From Gemmatimonadota bacterium (GTDB lineage Bacteria > Gemmatimonadota > Gemmatimonadetes > Gemmatimonadales > Gemmatimonadaceae), in NCBI GenBank assembly GCA_016194585.1, contig JACQBG010000044.1:87822-151821 (forward strand): a DNA stretch of 64,000 nt, in the 5' to 3' direction. Below are positions 61,099 through 64,000 of this stretch, one piece after another. The position numbers and the translations under genes are program-made. Every line of letters starts with the position of its first letter. The first letter of the stretch is position 1. The notes under the pieces are model-generated. The model was not told the origin of the DNA. It was given only the letters and a program-made list of their open reading frames with translations, and did not search any database.

Positions 61099-63126
61099 TC
61101 ACCGATGCACGAATCCCGCCTTCCCCCTCGGCCCGTTCGCAACGAAGTTCGCCACCCCGATCCGCATGTCCTCCGTCGCGCAACACTGCCCGAACAGCTC
61201 CGACTCGAACCGCAGCCCCTCGGCGAGCGGCTTGCGGCACCCCTCGACGATGGCCCGGCAGATGAGCGCGTCGATGGCCTTGCTGAGGTGCCCGAGTTCC
61301 ACCGCGGGAAGCTGGTCCGGCGTCGCGATCGGCTGCGCGTCGATCGGCGTGAGGGTGACCTCGCCGCGGGCCGCGGCACGGGCGAGCTTCACGGCGGCGT
61401 CGACCACGTCGCCATCGACTTCCTCGCGCACGAGCCCGCTCTCCACCGCTTCGCGACTCGACAGCGCGCGCCCCGTGCGGAGCAGCTCCGCCGCGAGCGG
61501 CACGCCGACGAGCCGCGGGAGCCGCTGCGTGGCGCCCGCTCCCGGCACGATCCCGAGGTTCGCCTCGGGCTGCGCGACGGCCACCGGGAGTCCCCTCCGT
61601 ATGAGTCGCGCCGTGCAGCACATCGCGAGCTCGTTGCCGCCGCCGAACGCCATCCCGTTCATCGCGCACACCACGGGCTTGCCCAGCCGTTCGAACCCGT
61701 TCCCCGGCACCTTCGACCGCTCCGACGTCGCCACTCCCTCGGCGGGACTGGTGATCGCGGCGAGGAAGTTCACGTCGGCGCCGGAGACGAACGCCTTCGG
61801 CCCGAAGCCGGTGATCACGACGCCGGCGACCGTGGGGTCGTCGCGCAGCGTCGCGGCGTGGGCGGCGAGTTGCGCGTACACCTCGTCGTTGAGCGCGTTC
61901 AGCACGCGCGGCCGGCGGATCGTGAGCACGGCGATGTCGCCCTCGTCGCGCCGGATGACCTGCTCCACGCGGAACGGCGTGCCGGCGCGCGCCTGCGCCG
62001 CGAGGAATCGCGGCACCGGGAACCCCGGGTGCGCGCCCGCGTACGCCTGCACGAGTTCGAGCGCGCGGGCCGGCCCCACCTCGTTCATGAGCGCGAACGG
62101 CGCCTTCATGGCGAGGCCCGTCTCCACGCCGAGCTCGAGATCGGCGCGCGACACGATCCCGCTGTCGACGATCTCGCCGGCCAGCCCGAAATACGCGCCG
62201 AGCATGGTGTCGGCGATCGCGCGTGACTGCGCGCCGGTCAGTTCGACCTTCTCGTCTCGCTTCGGGACGTCCCACGGCTTCCCCGACTCCATCGCCTCCT
62301 TCATCAGGCGCGGCGACCGGAACCAGGGGCCGAGCTTCGACGTCATGACGTCGAGCGAATGGTTGGTGATCGGGTTGCCGCCGGTGAGGTTCATCGCCGT
62401 GAACGGGCCGACGCCGAGTCCGAGCGCCTGGCGCGCGGCGGTGTCGACTTCCTTCACCGTGCCCAGCCCCTCCTCGACGGCGAGCGCCGCGGCGAGGAAG
62501 AGCCCTTCGAACACGGGATTCACCGCGTAGCCGAACCGTCCGCCGACGCGGATCGGGATCTTCCCGATCTCCTCGTAGAGCGCCATCAGGTGGCGCGTGA
62601 TCGCCGGGTCGGTATCGCGCCCCGGCACGATCTCGACGAGCAGGTTCCGCTCGGCGGGGAAGAAGTAATGGATGACGGCGGTGCGCCGGCGCGTGTCGGG
62701 GGCGAGCGCGCCGAAGATCTCCTCCGGCTCGATGTGCGACGAGTTCGAGGCGAGGATGGCCTGCGGCCCGCAGAGCGACGCGAGTTGCGCGAAGATCTTC
62801 TTCTTGATGTCGAGGTTCTCGGTGGCCGCCTCGACGACGAGACTCGCGCCGGCGAGCTGCGCGTAGTCGGTGGTGAAGGTGAGCGCGGCGAGCATCGCGT
62901 CGGCGGCGGCCGGCTTGAAGGCGCCGCTCTCGCGCCCCTTGGCGATCTTCTGCTCGGCCTTCGCTCTGCCGCGCGCGACGGCGTCGGCCGAGACGTCGAC
63001 GACGACCACCGGCACGTCGAAGGCGGCGAACGCCTTGGCGAAGAAGAGCGCGATGTCGGGGCCGATGTTGCCCGAGCCGACGACGCCGACCGTGTCGATG
63101 CGCAGATCGCGGAACTGGAAGCTCAT
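61099..63126 (-). CDS. 3-hydroxyacyl-CoA dehydrogenase / enoyl-CoA hydratase fusion
   Basis: N-terminal VGVVGSGNIGPDIALFFA and SNSSHIEPEEI, VIHYFFPAERNLLVEIVPG; C-terminal crotonase GMAFGGGNELAMCC, PEANLGIVPGAGATQRLPRLVG. Confidence 0.92.
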   Translation of the reverse strand: MSFQFRDLRIDTVGVVGSGNIGPDIALFFAKAFAAFDVPVVVVDVSADAVARGRAKAEQKIAKGRESGAFKPAAADAMLAALTFTTDYAQLAGASLVVEAATENLDIKKKIFAQLASLCGPQAILASNSSHIEPEEIFGALAPDTRRRTAVIHYFFPAERNLLVEIVPGRDTDPAITRHLMALYEEIGKIPIRVGGRFGYAVNPVFEGLFLAAALAVEEGLGTVKEVDTAARQALGLGVGPFTAMNLTGGNPITNHSLDVMTSKLGPWFRSPRLMKEAMESGKPWDVPKRDEKVELTGAQSRAIADTMLGAYFGLAGEIVDSGIVSRADLELGVETGLAMKAPFALMNEVGPARALELVQAYAGAHPGFPVPRFLAAQARAGTPFRVEQVIRRDEGDIAVLTIRRPRVLNALNDEVYAQLAAHAATLRDDPTVAGVVITGFGPKAFVSGADVNFLAAITSPAEGVATSERSKVPGNGFERLGKPVVCAMNGMAFGGGNELAMCCTARLIRRGLPVAVAQPEANLGIVPGAGATQRLPRLVGVPLAAELLRTGRALSSREAVESGLVREEVDGDVVDAAVKLARAAARGEVTLTPIDAQPIATPDQLPAVELGHLSKAIDALICRAIVEGCRKPLAEGLRFESELFGQCCATEDMRIGVANFVANGPRGKAGFVHR

Positions 63127-63232
63127 CTCGGAATCCTCGGCGTCTCGCCGAAAGTGCGCGTGGGTATAACTACGACATGGGTTACAGGGAATCCCTTATT
63201 GCTGGCGCTGTCAGGTCCTTCAACATATTCTA

Positions 63233-63248
63233 TCGAACGTCCGTTCGA
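63233..63248. promoter_or_regulatory. Candidate TetR-family operator palindrome TCGAACG-TC-CGTTCGA
   Basis: Perfect 7-2-7 inverted repeat in the divergent intergenic region. Confidence 0.6.
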
Positions 63249-63333
63249 AATAGGAACGCACCATCGTCTCCGTCTGCTGGCGCGATGGCCGGTCCAGAGA
63301 CGCGCCGGAGTCCCACACACGCCGGATGTGGTC

Positions 63334-64000
63334 ATGACCGTTCACGAAGTGCCGACGACGCGGGGCGCGCTGGTGGAATGGGCGCGCGACATCTACGACG
63401 ACCTCGACCTGGCCGTCGTGCGCCGCTGGCTCGACGAACACCCCGGCGGCAAGGCGGGCGGATACCTCCCCGTCTACGCCCCGCGCGAAGTGCTGCACGC
63501 CACCGGCTTCCTTCCCGTGGGGATCCATGGCGGCGGCGACCGCATCGAGATCATCCGCGGCGACGCCTTCTACCAATCGTATATCTGCCACCTGCCGCGC
63601 TCCGTGATCGAGCTCGCGCAGAGCGGCCGGCTCGACATGCTCTCGGCGGTGCTCTTCCCGAGCACCTGCGACGTGATCCGCAACCTCTCGGGGATGTGGA
63701 AGCTGCTCTACCCCGATACCTACGTGCGCTACGTCGACGTGCCGCAGGTGCCGAATCCCGAGGCGTCCGCTGAGTTCTGGAGGGGCGAGCTGCACCACCT
63801 GCTCGACGACCTCGGCGCCGTGTCGGGGCACCGCCCCACCGACGAAGAGTTGCGCCAGTCGATCGCCGTGTACAACGAGACGCGCGCCATGATCCGCGCG
63901 CTCTATGCGCTGCGTCGCGAGCGTCCGTGGGACGTGCCGACCGAGGAGCTCTACCTGCTGTTGCGCGCCGGCGAGTGCATCCCGCCCGAGGAGTTCATCG
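63334..64000 (+). CDS. 2-hydroxyacyl-CoA dehydratase / benzoyl-CoA reductase subunit (BcrC/BadD-like), truncated by window end
   Basis: ATG 63334, frame open to window end. RIEIIRGDAFYQSYICHLPRSVIELAQSGRLDMLSAVLFPSTCDVIRNLSGMWKLLYPDTYVRYVDVPQVPNP. Confidence 0.85.
   Translation, partial: MTVHEVPTTRGALVEWARDIYDDLDLAVVRRWLDEHPGGKAGGYLPVYAPREVLHATGFLPVGIHGGGDRIEIIRGDAFYQSYICHLPRSVIELAQSGRLDMLSAVLFPSTCDVIRNLSGMWKLLYPDTYVRYVDVPQVPNPEASAEFWRGELHHLLDDLGAVSGHRPTDEELRQSIAVYNETRAMIRALYALRRERPWDVPTEELYLLLRAGECIPPEEFI

Noticed and set aside
63177-63773. 198-aa plus-strand ORF at the right edge
   Set aside because: Out-of-frame overlap of the BcrC-like gene; Arg-rich without domains. The frame starting at 63334 is the coding one.

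Overview
The window is high-GC bacterial chromosome, probably Gemmatimonadota judged from gene content and composition only. It is densely packed on both strands with mostly housekeeping and catabolic genes. I recognised no prophage, IS element, CRISPR array, rRNA or tRNA. Main observations: (1) A hidden 78-codon gene at 19099..19335 encodes a SelW-like (Rdx family) protein. An in-frame TGA sits exactly at the redox position (YCTA-U-NYEPRA), and a compact SECIS-like hairpin with a GU apical loop follows it. ORF callers split this gene. (2) At the right edge a benzoyl-CoA-reductase/2-hydroxyacyl-CoA-dehydratase-type subunit (63334..end) lies divergent from a 3-hydroxyacyl-CoA dehydrogenase/enoyl-CoA hydratase fusion, with a TetR-type operator palindrome between them. 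(3) Two large nested palindromes (16062..16203 and 28588..28703) are built from the same CACGGAT/ATCCGTG words, and both lie between convergent genes. (4) Two membrane-protein + Tat-Rieske cassettes share a CxxC motif just before the twin arginines. (5) A frameshifted YggT-like remnant, several striking hairpins near start codons, and tandem paralogous Ser/Thr kinases are also present. All calls come from reading the sequence; no database search was run.
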